DNA of 64,000 nt from Sneathiella limimaris. GTDB lineage: Bacteria; Pseudomonadota; Alphaproteobacteria; Sneathiellales; Sneathiellaceae. Both the position numbers and the translations under genes were made by a program. The notes beneath the pieces were generated by a model that had not been told where the DNA came from, made no database searches, and saw only the letters and a list, made by a program, of their open reading frames with translations. Shown here in pieces: positions 35,236 through 43,654 of the stretch. The stretch spans positions 744,001 to 808,000 of the forward strand of contig NZ_JABBYJ010000001.1 in NCBI RefSeq assembly GCF_012932565.1, given 5' to 3'. The first letter of the stretch is position 1, and every line of letters begins with the position of its first letter.

Positions 35236-36533
35236 AACAACTCTCTGTTTTCTTAAACGGTCGCCATGTCGGAAGCATATCCCTCGCCCGTTCCGGCGCG
35301 ATAAGCTTCCAATATACCCAAAGCTGGCTTGACCTAGAGGGGGCGTTTCCAATTTCTTTGTCCCTGCCGTTAAATGAGAAGCCTCATCAAGGTGGACCGG
35401 TTATTGCGTATCTGGAAAATCTTCTTCCTGACAATCAAGCCATCCGTGAACGAGTTGCTGCGAAAGTGAATGCCTCAGGTTTGGATGCCTTTAGTATGCT
35501 GGAGAAAATTGGTCGTGATTGTGTCGGGGCTTTACAATTTCTTTCAACCAACAGCGACATTACGGCAAGATCAGCATTAGAAGGTCAGCCCGTCAATGAA
35601 GCAGAAATTGCACGGACGCTTCGTGACCTTAAGACTGCTCCACTGGGAATGAGGGACGATGATGATTTCCGTATTTCTATTGCTGGCGCCCAAGAAAAAA
35701 CGGCCTTTCTAAAACGAAATGATCAATGGGAACGCCCCCGAGGTATGACACCCACTACGCATATTTTCAAAACGCAGTTAGGACAATTACCAAATGGAAT
35801 TGATTTGAAGGACAGCGTGGAAAACGAATTTTTCTGCATGAAATTTTGTCAGCATATGGGGCTGAATATTGCCAATGTGGAAATTCATCAGTTTGAAGAT
35901 ATCAAAGCTCTAGTCGTTGAACGGTTTGATCGTCGCTGGATAGCGCCAGACAAGCTGATCCGTATTCCCCAGGAGGACTTTTGCCAAGCATTAGCCGTTC
36001 CCCCAAGTCTGAAGTATCAATCTGATGGTGGGCCCAATATCGCGCAATGCATGGATCTATTAAAATCCAGCAATTCACCAACCGAAGATCAAACAGCTTT
36101 TATGAAAGCACAAATCCTGTTTTGGCTTCTGGGAGCAACGGATGGGCATGCAAAGAATTTCAGTATCTCCTTGCAGCCTGACGGTTTTAGGATGACGCCG
36201 TTTTACGATATTTTGTCGGCACAAAAAGCCCTGGATGATGGTCAAATTCGGCGCAAGCAAATGAAACTCGCAATGTTTGTGGGCGATAATAAAAAATATC
36301 GCATGGAACAGGTTGCGGTAAGACATTACCTGCAAACAGCGAAAGCGGCTAACTTCGGTACAGCAATTGTTGAAGATGTTTTAAAAGCCGTACAACGGGC
36401 TATCGATGCAGCAATAGAGCGCACTTTACAATCACTCCCACAAGAGTTTCCAGAAGCGCTTGTAGAAAGCTTAGTCAACGGCATTCGGAGTCGGCAGCGG
36501 ATTCTCAAAATGGGAATTGAGGGCAACGGATAA
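35232..36533 (+). CDS. hipA: HipA-family serine/threonine kinase toxin (module 1)
   Basis: 433 residues, the size of classical HipA. The N-terminal region (MKQLSVFLNGRHVGSISLA, YLENLLPDNQAIRERVAAK) and the kinase core are intact: GAQEKTAFLKRNDQWERPRG (ATP-loop region), LLGATDGHAKNFSISLQPDG (catalytic Asp-Gly-His-x-Lys-Asn) and MTPFYDILSAQ (metal-binding Asp). HipA phosphorylates glutamyl-tRNA synthetase in E. coli and causes growth arrest and persistence. The target here is assumed by homology. It is translationally coupled to hipB. Confidence 0.92.
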   Translation: MKQLSVFLNGRHVGSISLARSGAISFQYTQSWLDLEGAFPISLSLPLNEKPHQGGPVIAYLENLLPDNQAIRERVAAKVNASGLDAFSMLEKIGRDCVGALQFLSTNSDITARSALEGQPVNEAEIARTLRDLKTAPLGMRDDDDFRISIAGAQEKTAFLKRNDQWERPRGMTPTTHIFKTQLGQLPNGIDLKDSVENEFFCMKFCQHMGLNIANVEIHQFEDIKALVVERFDRRWIAPDKLIRIPQEDFCQALAVPPSLKYQSDGGPNIAQCMDLLKSSNSPTEDQTAFMKAQILFWLLGATDGHAKNFSISLQPDGFRMTPFYDILSAQKALDDGQIRRKQMKLAMFVGDNKKYRMEQVAVRHYLQTAKAANFGTAIVEDVLKAVQRAIDAAIERTLQSLPQEFPEALVESLVNGIRSRQRILKMGIEGNG

Positions 36534-36718
36534 AAAGTCTGATGAGAAAGCTCCTCGATCTGATGACCGAGGGGAAGCGAAGAGTTTAGTTTGAGCATTG
36601 AGCGCGTCATTGATCTTTCTATGAAGCAACGTTGCCCAGTCGTAAAGGCCTCAGCAGTACTGCTTAATTTTGAGAGGGTTGCGGATAATCCAATCAACGA
36701 TTAGACCTTCATTGCTGA
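36521..36718. repeat. Direct repeat copy A: decayed 3' part of a DUF262 gene
   Basis: About 198 bases beginning at the last codons of hipA-1 match 38519-38718 with roughly 80% identity by eye, including a CCTCG...CGAGG hairpin and the shared GCTTAATTTTGAGAGGGTTG. In copy B this sequence is the 3' end of the DUF262 gene on the minus strand; here only the tail remains, with stops, so it is a relic. Confidence 0.75.
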
Positions 36719-36746
36719 CGTTAAACATACATTGTTTTTTTTAAAA

Positions 36747-36795
36747 TGTCCTATATAATAAACAAATATATTTTTATTGTTCATTTTATAAGACA
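36747..36795. promoter_or_regulatory. Pair of inverted 18-bp sites upstream of hipBA-2
   Basis: TGTCCTATATAATAAACA (36747-36764) and TGTTCATTTTATAAGACA (36778-36795) are inverted relative to each other and match at 15 of 18 positions after reversal. They end 5 bases before the hipB-2 start and probably bind its product. Confidence 0.6.
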
Positions 36796-36800
36796 AAAAA

Positions 36801-37136
36801 ATGAAAACCCAAGCCAATAGCACGTTACCAAGAGGGGCACGACAAGCCCTAAAGAAACTGGGAGAGGATATTGCCGTTGCTCGGAAGAAGCGGCGGATTT
36901 CCACCGTTTCCATGGCTGAACGCGCGTTTATTAGCCGGAATACGCTTTATAAGCTCGAGAAAGGTGACCCCTCGGTTTCTATGGGAGTGTACGCAACGGT
37001 GCTTGCCATTTTGGGGCTTGCCAACAATTTGGGGCAGGTTGCTGATCGGCGCGAGGATGCTTTGGGGCTAGATCTGGATGAGGAAAGCTTGCCGAAGAAG
37101 ATCCACTCCAAGCGGCAGCAGAGGCCTAAGTCATGA
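36801..37136 (+). CDS. hipB: HipB-type antitoxin/repressor (module 2)
   Basis: 111 residues. The Cro/C1 HTH spans about 22-75 (DIAVARKKRRISTVSMAERA, FISRNTLYKLEKGDPSVSMG). The C terminus is a charged tail (LDLDEESLPKKIHSKRQQRP). It overlaps the following hipA by four bases. It is not a close copy of module 1 HipB, so the two modules are independent acquisitions rather than a recent duplication. Confidence 0.88.
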   Translation: MKTQANSTLPRGARQALKKLGEDIAVARKKRRISTVSMAERAFISRNTLYKLEKGDPSVSMGVYATVLAILGLANNLGQVADRREDALGLDLDEESLPKKIHSKRQQRPKS

Positions 37137-38347
37137 CAGACAGTATCGAAGTCTATATCGACCATGCCGGGGAGACCCACCGGGTTGGTATATGCCGCTA
37201 TGTGGCCAAAGGTCGGCGGCAAAGTTCTGTATTCGAATATGATGAGAACTGGTTGAGTAAACCAGATGCCTTTGCGATTGATCCGGCGAACCTGCCTTTA
37301 GACCAGCAACAGATCTATACCAATTCCGAAAAATCGGGTTTGCCTGGCGCGCTGCGAGATACCGCTCCAGATCGGTGGGGACAACAGCTGATTAAACGTG
37401 CCTTTCGCAAATCCGGAGAGATGAGAACTCTCTCAGAAATTGACTTTCTACTGGCCATCAATGACTTCACCCGGATTGGAGCCCTTCGCTACAAACGAGA
37501 AGGGGAAGAGAGTTTCGATCATGATATAGGTAACTATCGTGTTCCCCCTCTTATTCAGCTTCCGGCACTTATAAATGCCGTAGACGCCGTTGCAAATAAT
37601 ACCGAAACAGCTGAGGATCTGAAGTTGCTACTAAATGAAGGATCTCCTCTAGGTGGCGCTCGGCCTAAATCTGCAGTGATGGATAAGGACGGTACTCTGG
37701 CAATCGCTAAGTTTCCAAAGCCAGATGATGACCGCAGCATTCCCCACGGGGAAGTCTTGGCAATGACACTCGCGAAGAAAGCAGGGATAAACGTGGCTGA
37801 CGCACGCCTTCAGGATGTCGCGGGCCGCCCCGTGTGCCTTATCACCCGATTTGATCGGAAGGAAGGACAACGAGTGCCTTTTCTGTCCGCAATGAGCTTG
37901 CTGGGGATGAATGATGGGGATGAAGCGACCTACACAGATATCGCTGAATGTATCCGTATGTACTCAAGCGCCCCGACAGAAGATTTACACGAACTATGGC
38001 GACGCATTGTTTTCAATGTGATGATTGGTAATTTGGACGACCATCTGCGCAATCATGGATTTCTCTACGATCATGACAATAAATGGCGACTATCTCCAGC
38101 ATATGATCTGAACCCTGTACCGATTGAGGAGAAGGCGCGAGAACTAACAACCTGGATATCTGAAGAAGGACCAGAAGCTGATTTGGATATAGCTCGCAGA
38201 ACAGCACCTTATTTTGCCCTCAAACAAGATCGCGCGGAGGAAATCATTGAGGAAGTCACAACTGCACTAAACGAGTGGCAAAATTTAGCGCGGCAGTTAG
38301 GAATGAGTGCGGCTGATATATCAGTTTACGCGACGGCTTTTATTTAA
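37133..38347 (+). CDS. hipA: HipA-family kinase toxin (module 2)
   Basis: 404 residues of a different HipA branch from module 1. Kinase motifs: GSPLGGARPKSAVMDKDGTL (Gly-rich loop), AIAKFPKPDD (ATP-binding Lys), FNVMIGNLDDHLRNHGFLYD (catalytic DDH-x2-N) and WRLSPAYDLNPVP (metal-binding Asp). Its target is unknown. It is coupled to hipB-2 by a four-base overlap and is followed by the better-preserved DUF262 gene on the opposite strand. Confidence 0.9.
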   Translation: MTDSIEVYIDHAGETHRVGICRYVAKGRRQSSVFEYDENWLSKPDAFAIDPANLPLDQQQIYTNSEKSGLPGALRDTAPDRWGQQLIKRAFRKSGEMRTLSEIDFLLAINDFTRIGALRYKREGEESFDHDIGNYRVPPLIQLPALINAVDAVANNTETAEDLKLLLNEGSPLGGARPKSAVMDKDGTLAIAKFPKPDDDRSIPHGEVLAMTLAKKAGINVADARLQDVAGRPVCLITRFDRKEGQRVPFLSAMSLLGMNDGDEATYTDIAECIRMYSSAPTEDLHELWRRIVFNVMIGNLDDHLRNHGFLYDHDNKWRLSPAYDLNPVPIEEKARELTTWISEEGPEADLDIARRTAPYFALKQDRAEEIIEEVTTALNEWQNLARQLGMSAADISVYATAFI

Positions 38348-38518
38348 ACTCACCCCCACGGCATTAGCTCTTCACACTCACTGTTATAACAAACAGCCCG
38401 TTTCTATTTTCAGGTTATCTGGTACCTTGTTGTAAATGGAGTTTAAGCGCCAACAGGAAAATTTTTCTGAGACACCTAAAACGTTTGCTTGGGTTCTGAT
38501 GCAAACACGAAAGCTATA

Positions 38519-38718
38519 GGGCAGCGGATAAAAAGCCTGATGAGAATTCCCCTCGACCTGATGACCGAGGGGAATAACATTCGCTAACTGTGGCTGTTGA
38601 GGGTATCTTTGATCTCCCTATGAAGCAAGGTTGCCCAGTCGTGAAGACTCCAGCAGTATTGCTTAATTTTGAGAGGGTTGCGGATTATCCAATCAACGAT
38701 TGCATCTTCATTGCTAAC
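38519..38718. repeat. Direct repeat copy B with terminator-like hairpin
   Basis: Matches 36521-36718 over about 198 bases. It starts just outside the DUF262 gene with CCCCTCG (38549-38555) pairing with CGAGGGG (38566-38572), a stem suited to terminate either the DUF262 gene or hipA-2. It then runs into the gene's 3' end. The two copies flank hipBA-2 exactly. Confidence 0.75.
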
Positions 38719-39105
38719 CTCTTCCAAGCACCCTAGGATTTGATCCAAAGGCAACTCATCTGAAATCTGAAGAGCAATTATTAGCGCCCCCGCAAACCGT
38801 TTAAGTTTTGCAGGTTCAGAAGGATATGGCTCAGACTGAGGCCTGAAGTTTCCATAAAGTGTTGTTATCCGCTGCTGTCCATCGAGAAGGAGTTTTACAA
38901 CACCTGCCGCGAGGGGACCGTCTCCACGGTGAGATGCTGTTTCTGATTTTGTTACCCAGACTAAAAGGCCACCTATTGGATGACGGCGGTAGAGTGAATC
39001 CATCAATCCGCGAACTTGATCTTTATTCCAAACATATCCTCGCTGGAATTCTGGCAACGCCATATGACCGCTATCAAGGTGATCAAGTATGGTGGAGATT
39101 TTCAT
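38584..39105 (-). CDS. DUF262 (GmrSD N-terminal-type) protein, short form
   Basis: 173 residues. The DUF262 landmarks are present: MALPEFQRGYVWNKDQVRGL (residues about 15-34), SLYRRHPIGGLLVWVTK and LLLDGQQRITTLYGNF with the DGQQR nucleotide-processing motif near residue 74. Full GmrS/DUF262 proteins usually continue for several hundred residues, so this is either a minimal form or a C-terminally truncated one. Relatives act in type IV restriction of modified phage DNA. A decayed copy of its 3' end sits at 36521-36718. Confidence 0.8.
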   Translation of the reverse strand: MKISTILDHLDSGHMALPEFQRGYVWNKDQVRGLMDSLYRRHPIGGLLVWVTKSETASHRGDGPLAAGVVKLLLDGQQRITTLYGNFRPQSEPYPSEPAKLKRFAGALIIALQISDELPLDQILGCLEEVSNEDAIVDWIIRNPLKIKQYCWSLHDWATLLHREIKDTLNSHS

Positions 39106-39527
39106 GATTCATCCCAATACTTTTTTTATTTGCAAGTCTGTGACTGCTTTATTTCATATATTTATAACTATTGAGAGAACTGTTCGTCAAATAATACTAA
39201 TTTTTTTAAAAACTCGAAAATTTGAGCTCTTGAACTAGCGTAATCAGTAACAAATGAACTGCCCAGAGTCAGGGGCGAAAGTTCAAAAGTGTGATATCTA
39301 CGATTTATTGGGGTGCCACATAGGTGCCATGAGTGATTTGCTCACAACATGGAAAAAAACTAAGTCATTGAAAAATATGGCGCACCCGACACGATTCGAA
39401 CGTGTGACCTCTGCCTTCGGAGTTTCCATATCTGCACGGTTTTTCGCAGTTTTCTGAGTGTTTTTGTGGAATTTGAAAGCGTCAGTTGACGTCGTTTGAC
39501 GGGGGATACATGGACTTAACGTGGACG
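39106..39527. other. Gene-free junction between the large island and the small integrative element
   Basis: This region holds the tRNA-Arg fragment (39373-39422), AT-rich sequence to its left and a short spacer to the integrase stop on its right. No supportable gene. It should contain the recombination core and probably arm-binding sites for the integrase. Confidence 0.55.
39373..39422 (-). repeat. Displaced tRNA-Arg 3' end: internal attachment-site copy
   Basis: These 50 bases are identical to 47996-48045, the 3' half of tRNA-Arg(CCG) with five flanking bases. The match ends in the anticodon loop (CTTCGGAG). It also matches the left copy at 5685-5729. The integrase gene starts its 3' end 106 bases away, so this is the distal end of the 39.4-48.0 kb element and also the proximal end of the larger island to its left. 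Confidence 0.9.
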
Positions 39528-40550
39528 TCATTTGAAAGCCCTCATTGCATCTGAAAGATAGTCTGCATGGTGGTGGCTATAGAGAGCGGTAGTGCGCTCG
39601 TTGCTATGGCCTAGCCATCCTGCAATTTGAAAAAGAGGAACACCGGCTTGCGCCATCCACGTACCGGAAGTATGCCGCAGCGTGTGTGGCGTCACGTTTT
39701 CCAAACCAGCGTTACGGGCAGCGGTGGCAAAGGATTTTTTTATGTCTCCTAATCGCTCGCCATCTTTATGCACAACATAACCTAAGTCGTGACCTCTTGA
39801 CCGGGCATGTTTCAGTGCAACCATAAGCCGCCCGGGAATGGGAAGAACAGGGCGTCTTTTGGAAGTTTGCATTCGACCAGGAGGATTTAAGTCTATACGC
39901 CTTGCCTCGAGATTTACTTGAGGCCAACGCAAAGAGAGGATCGCTTCTTTCCGAGCGCCAGTATATAGGCCGAGCATTATGAACAAAGGAAGGTACAAAC
40001 GAACTTTTGGTTCAGATTTTGCTGCCCATAGAAGGGCTGCAGCCTCCTTTTTTGTCAACCAACGGTCTTTTCCTGCTGGCTTAGGGGGTAGCCAGACAAA
40101 CGGTGATCGAGTTACACGTCCCATCTTATGATCGTGGTTGATCGCAGCTCGAAGGACACCTAGTTCTCTCCGAACCGTGCTATCTGATTTCTGTCGAAAG
40201 GTTTGGTATGCTTCACATGTTTGCCGGGTAATATCGGAAACTTTATTATTTCCCCAATATTTCAAGAGAGCATCCACGGCATACCCTATGCGTTCAGGAC
40301 AAGTCGTGTTGACGGCATGCTCATCCACATAGTTTTCAATGGCATCAACAATCATGTACTTCTCCGGAGGGAGAGGTCCGAAATGTTGTCGAATTGATTT
40401 AATAAATTTGCCGAGTTCTTCTTGAGCTTCGAACTGATCCGCTGTGCCCGTGCTTCGCTCGCGGGTCTGTCCACGTTCTGACCATCGGATGTAATATTTT
40501 TTGCGTTTCTTGAGGAATACGAGGTATGGGCCTCTGTTTGGTCTTGGCAT
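39528..40550 (-). CDS. int: Tyrosine-type site-specific integrase
   Basis: 340 residues. The N terminus carries an arm-binding-like region (MPRPNRGPYLVFLKKRKKYY), followed by a SAM-like core-binding domain and the catalytic domain. Catalytic residues are all visible: Arg in MLGLYTGARKEAILSLRWPQ, His-x-x-Arg in TPHTLRHTSGTWMAQAG, WLGH in IAGWLGHSNE and the nucleophile Tyr in RTTALYSHHHAD. Its place next to a tRNA-Arg fragment fits integration into the tRNA 3' end. It is the likely integrase of the small element at 39.4-48.0 kb, and perhaps of the larger island too. Confidence 0.95.
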   Translation of the reverse strand: MPRPNRGPYLVFLKKRKKYYIRWSERGQTRERSTGTADQFEAQEELGKFIKSIRQHFGPLPPEKYMIVDAIENYVDEHAVNTTCPERIGYAVDALLKYWGNNKVSDITRQTCEAYQTFRQKSDSTVRRELGVLRAAINHDHKMGRVTRSPFVWLPPKPAGKDRWLTKKEAAALLWAAKSEPKVRLYLPLFIMLGLYTGARKEAILSLRWPQVNLEARRIDLNPPGRMQTSKRRPVLPIPGRLMVALKHARSRGHDLGYVVHKDGERLGDIKKSFATAARNAGLENVTPHTLRHTSGTWMAQAGVPLFQIAGWLGHSNERTTALYSHHHADYLSDAMRAFK

Positions 40551-40855
40551 AAGTCATCTCCAATTTTGCTCATATAACGGTCAATTTCTTCTTGCGGGTA
40601 CATCCATTCGCGTCCGACTTTGCGCCCCCTAAGCTCCCCTTTGGTTCTAAGGGTTCGAATAGTGCGTTCACGGAGGCCAAGGACTTCAGCAAGCATTTTC
40701 GCTGTAAGCAATCTTGGTAGATTGTTGTTTATAGATTGGGCTTGTTTATCAACCTGAGACTTAGATTGATTATCAAAGGCCGCCCTGCTAAGTTTTACTT
40801 CAGAATGCGATGTCAAAATTTTCTCCTCATTGGTTAAAGTTTTGTCGTATTTCAC
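40352..40855 (-). CDS. Excisionase-like HTH protein (MerR/HTH_17 type)
   Basis: 167 residues. The DNA-binding part is residues about 48-95 (LPRLLTAKMLAEVLGLRERT, IRTLRTKGELRGRKVGREWM, YPQEEIDRYM), the typical helix-turn-helix_17/excisionase fold. The last 66 codons overlap the start of the integrase gene in another frame, an unusually long overlap; the C-terminal half is polar and poorly conserved in appearance, so its product may be shorter if a frameshift is present. It probably controls integrase direction or expression. Confidence 0.75.
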   Translation of the reverse strand: MKYDKTLTNEEKILTSHSEVKLSRAAFDNQSKSQVDKQAQSINNNLPRLLTAKMLAEVLGLRERTIRTLRTKGELRGRKVGREWMYPQEEIDRYMSKIGDDLCQDQTEAHTSYSSRNAKNITSDGQNVDRPASEARAQRISSKLKKNSANLLNQFDNISDLSLRRST

Positions 40856-40920
40856 ATTGAAGAGCTCGGGTTGGTTTGGTCGCCTCCGGGCTCTTTTTGA
40901 ATTTAACTACTGATATTGGA

Positions 40921-41397
40921 TTAATCCTCTTTTTCGTCATCGAAGTAGAATTCTTCAATAATTGCTGGACGACTATCTTTTTCTGGGAATGACCGATTTA
41001 ACAGCTCTCTAAACTCTTCCCTTTTCATACCTGTGATGGGCATTTTTGTGGTTAAGTCTTCACGAATTTCGTGCAGAGCTGCATCCATTCCCGCCCATAT
41101 TTCTTCAAAGGAATAAAATGCTGTTGTAATAGCTGAGAGAGGGCGCAGCCATCCAGTTAAGAACTTCTCTTTGTCTTTTGGGTTTTCTGCAACTTCGGCA
41201 AAGATACGTGCTGGAGATAGGTTTAATTCAGAGGTTAGCCTTGCAAGAACAGGAAGTGGTGGATATTGGCCGTTTTCTTCGCCAGCTTTTTCATATTTTG
41301 CGATAGAATTTACGTTGGCGCCAATGAGCTCAGCCAATTGTTTGCGCGACAATTGTCTTTGTTCCCGCCCTATTTTTAACATTGCTCCAAGGCTCAA
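40921..41397 (-). CDS. XRE-family regulator of the small element
   Basis: 158 residues. The Cro/C1 HTH occupies about residues 6-65 (LKIGREQRQLSRKQLAELIG, ANVNSIAKYEKAGEENGQYP). The C-terminal half is helical and acidic (SFPEKDSRPAIIEEFYFDDE). It diverges from the STAS-HATPase operon and lies upstream of the xis-int pair on the same strand. Palindromes with AGTAC-type arms in the intergenic region are its probable operators. Confidence 0.85.
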   Translation of the reverse strand: MSLGAMLKIGREQRQLSRKQLAELIGANVNSIAKYEKAGEENGQYPPLPVLARLTSELNLSPARIFAEVAENPKDKEKFLTGWLRPLSAITTAFYSFEEIWAGMDAALHEIREDLTTKMPITGMKREEFRELLNRSFPEKDSRPAIIEEFYFDDEKED

Positions 41398-41412
41398 GTT
41401 AGCGCTCCTGCT

Positions 41413-41550
41413 TGTACTAAAAGTACATAAGTTTAAAAAATAATCTATTATTCTGTATCATTGATACAAACTCTAAGCAACAGTTTTCCTCTTATAAGGA
41501 GAATTTTTATTCAATCTAATTCATCCAAAATTTGAAAAAGTCGTACTTTT
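41413..41550. promoter_or_regulatory. Three palindromes between the XRE gene and the STAS-HATPase operon
   Basis: TGTACTAAAAGTACA (41413-41427), TGTATCATTGATACA (41454-41468) and AAAAGTCGTACTTTT (41536-41550) each have perfect 6-7 bp arms around a short centre. They lie in the 200-base divergent promoter region. Probably the XRE protein switches both directions from here. Confidence 0.6.
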
Positions 41551-41598
41551 CCCATAAGACTGATCAAAAAAATATTGGATTCAAAATTTGATTGATAA

Positions 41599-42693
41599 AT
41601 GAAGAAACTTTCAGCTAAGCAAAAATTACGTCAAAGACGCTTGCAGAAGAAGCATGAAGAAAGATCTTTGAGAAGTAAGAGAATTCACAAACATATGCGT
41701 AAATATGGTGCGAACTCTCGACCCCCTAGATCTGGAGAAATAGGGTTTCGTAAAAAATTTATAACATTACACATTCCTGCTTCTCTCAGCTTTGAAGATA
41801 ATCAAGAAGAAACCTTGCAATTTTTTCAGCGGTTTAAGGAATTAGCCTCTCAGCATCCTTCGCAAAGGTTCAAAATTGATTTCACAACTATGGAAAAGGT
41901 GGGCGTTGCTGCTGCATTGGTTCTTGCTGCTGAATTAGATAGATGGCGGAAGAAAAATAATTTAAGGCTCAGAGTGGTTGATTTCGATGACTGGAACCCC
42001 AATATCAGAAGCTTATTTAACGAAATGGGTCTGTTTTCGTTATTACAAATAGAGAAGCTTCCAGTTTATGATGAGCCGGATAAGTCGGTTGAGTTTGTGA
42101 AGTTTACAACGGGCCGCGGCGCGGAAGGGCAAGCTGCAAAAGAGCTTAGGCTGGCTATCCAAGATACATTTGATATTGAAGTTCCGGAAAGTTCTAAACT
42201 TTATTCTGCTTTGATAGAAGCTATGACAAATGCGAAGCACCATGCATATCCTGATGATTATGAATATAAACATCCTCCTTTAAAACTTCAGTGGTGGATG
42301 GTTGGCTCTTTCGATAAGGTTAAAAATAATTTAACTATAGTGTTTTTTGATCAAGGAATAGGTATACCTCGTACAATACCGAGAAAAAATACGAGAGAAG
42401 CAATTGAATTCTGTTTGGCAAAACTTGGTCTAAAAAATAATGATGCTTCTTTGATTAGAGCTGCTATGGAGCTGAACCGAAGCGGCACAGAGCAAAGTAA
42501 TCGTGGATATGGATTATATCGAAATATTAGAAATTACGCTGACTCAATGCCAGAGGGGAATTTTAGAGTACTCAGTGGCAAAGGTGAGTATCGATATTCA
42601 CCACATAACGATGCCTTTAAGAATGGTGAATATTTGTTAACTCTAAATTCGGATATTGGTGGCACCTTAATTCAGTGGGATGCAAACTTGTAA
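41599..42693 (+). CDS. STAS-like / GHKL ATPase fusion protein (gene 1 of cargo operon)
   Basis: 364 residues. After a very basic N terminus (MKKLSAKQKLRQRRLQKKHE, residues 1-45), residues about 50-150 look like a STAS-type domain (FKIDFTTMEKVGVAAALVLA, LFNEMGLFSLL). Residues about 185-345 carry a GHKL ATP-binding fold: N-box ALIEAMTNAKHHAY, G1 box VFFDQGIGIPRTIP and G2-like NRGYGLYRNIRNYAD. This is an anti-sigma/anti-anti-sigma pairing in one chain, without His-kinase phospho-acceptor. The downstream gene encodes a STAS-like DUF4325 protein. A phosphorylation switch or ATP-dependent sensing role is inferred. Confidence 0.8.
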   Translation: MKKLSAKQKLRQRRLQKKHEERSLRSKRIHKHMRKYGANSRPPRSGEIGFRKKFITLHIPASLSFEDNQEETLQFFQRFKELASQHPSQRFKIDFTTMEKVGVAAALVLAAELDRWRKKNNLRLRVVDFDDWNPNIRSLFNEMGLFSLLQIEKLPVYDEPDKSVEFVKFTTGRGAEGQAAKELRLAIQDTFDIEVPESSKLYSALIEAMTNAKHHAYPDDYEYKHPPLKLQWWMVGSFDKVKNNLTIVFFDQGIGIPRTIPRKNTREAIEFCLAKLGLKNNDASLIRAAMELNRSGTEQSNRGYGLYRNIRNYADSMPEGNFRVLSGKGEYRYSPHNDAFKNGEYLLTLNSDIGGTLIQWDANL

Positions 42694-42712
42694 TCCGTTA
42701 CAGGAGAAGGAG

Positions 42713-43042
42713 ATGAGAGTGATAAATCTTGCAAATGATTTTTCTGATGTACCTGCTGGTAGATTCGTGACAGACGGACCTTTTTCTGGTGAAAAATTTA
42801 GAAAAAGCATCTTGGTGCCAGCTTTCAAACAAGAACGTAATATAGTCGTAGAGTTGGATGGTGGCGAAGGTCATGGCTCATCATTTTTGGAAGAAGCGTT
42901 TGGCGGCTTAATTCGCGAGGAAAAGTTTTCTTTGGAAGAGTTGGAAGAACGACTAGTTTTAGATAGTAAAGACGAGTTACTGGTTGCTGAAATATGGGAA
43001 TATATCAAGTCTGCAGAGAATGTTGGATTGAATGCCAAATGA
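42713..43042 (+). CDS. DUF4325 (STAS-like) protein (gene 2 of cargo operon)
   Basis: 109 residues from ATG 42713 (MRVINLANDFSDVPAGRFVT), preceded by AGGAGAAGGAG; an upstream in-frame ATG at 42680 lies inside gene 1. The core NIVVELDGGEGHGSSFLEEA, FGGLIREEKFS is the DUF4325/STAS-like pattern. Such small proteins are often encoded next to HATPase proteins and may be their regulatory substrate. It overlaps the third gene by 11 bases. Confidence 0.8.
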   Translation: MRVINLANDFSDVPAGRFVTDGPFSGEKFRKSILVPAFKQERNIVVELDGGEGHGSSFLEEAFGGLIREEKFSLEELEERLVLDSKDELLVAEIWEYIKSAENVGLNAK

Positions 43043-43520
43043 AGTTCTAATTGGTTTCGGTGGAGCTGTCATCGGCTCAATAATTACAATTATTGGTTCG
43101 CACTATATTGGCATATTACGAGATAAAGGTGCTGATCTAAAAAGTAGAGTTGGTTGTATTGAAGATTTGATTAGAAACTTACAGGACTTGTCTGTAGAGT
43201 ATTGGTCAAGAGATTTAGATCAAGATATTGCAAAACCTTTAGAAAGAGATATAAAAAAACAAAAAAAAGAAATAAAAGATGAAATTGATAGATTAAAAAA
43301 ATCAAAATCCAGCACTATAAAACGTAAAAAGTTAAACAAAGATTTTGATGTATTCCTAGTTCAGTTTTTTAAATATACCAATGGTACCATAGATACTACG
43401 AGAGAAGCCCCCTATTTTGAGCGTAATCCTCACCAAGCAGATCCTAAGAGAATTTCGAAGATATTAGAGCTGCGGGGCAAATTAGTTACTGAACTTAGAA
43501 ACAGTTTTGGTTTGACTTAA
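43032..43520 (+). CDS. Membrane-anchored coiled-coil protein (gene 3 of cargo operon)
   Basis: 162 residues. An N-terminal transmembrane helix (LIGFGGAVIGSIITIIGSHY, about 5-25) is followed by a long, very charged coiled coil (RDIKKQKKEIKDEIDRLKKS) and a soluble tail. No recognised family. The base composition is AT-rich, with long A runs. As last gene of the STAS-HATPase operon it may be the membrane effector or anchor. Function unknown. Confidence 0.7.
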   Translation: MPNEVLIGFGGAVIGSIITIIGSHYIGILRDKGADLKSRVGCIEDLIRNLQDLSVEYWSRDLDQDIAKPLERDIKKQKKEIKDEIDRLKKSKSSTIKRKKLNKDFDVFLVQFFKYTNGTIDTTREAPYFERNPHQADPKRISKILELRGKLVTELRNSFGLT

Positions 43521-43654
43521 TATCCGGTTAGCTTTCTAGCATGATCTTGAGCGTACAGAGACTAACGTAATTATTTCTCCTCCCAGAATATTGTCTAGCA
43601 TTTAGAAGGATCGTAGCGTCGTCCAAAATTCAATGAGATAAACTACAAAAATTA

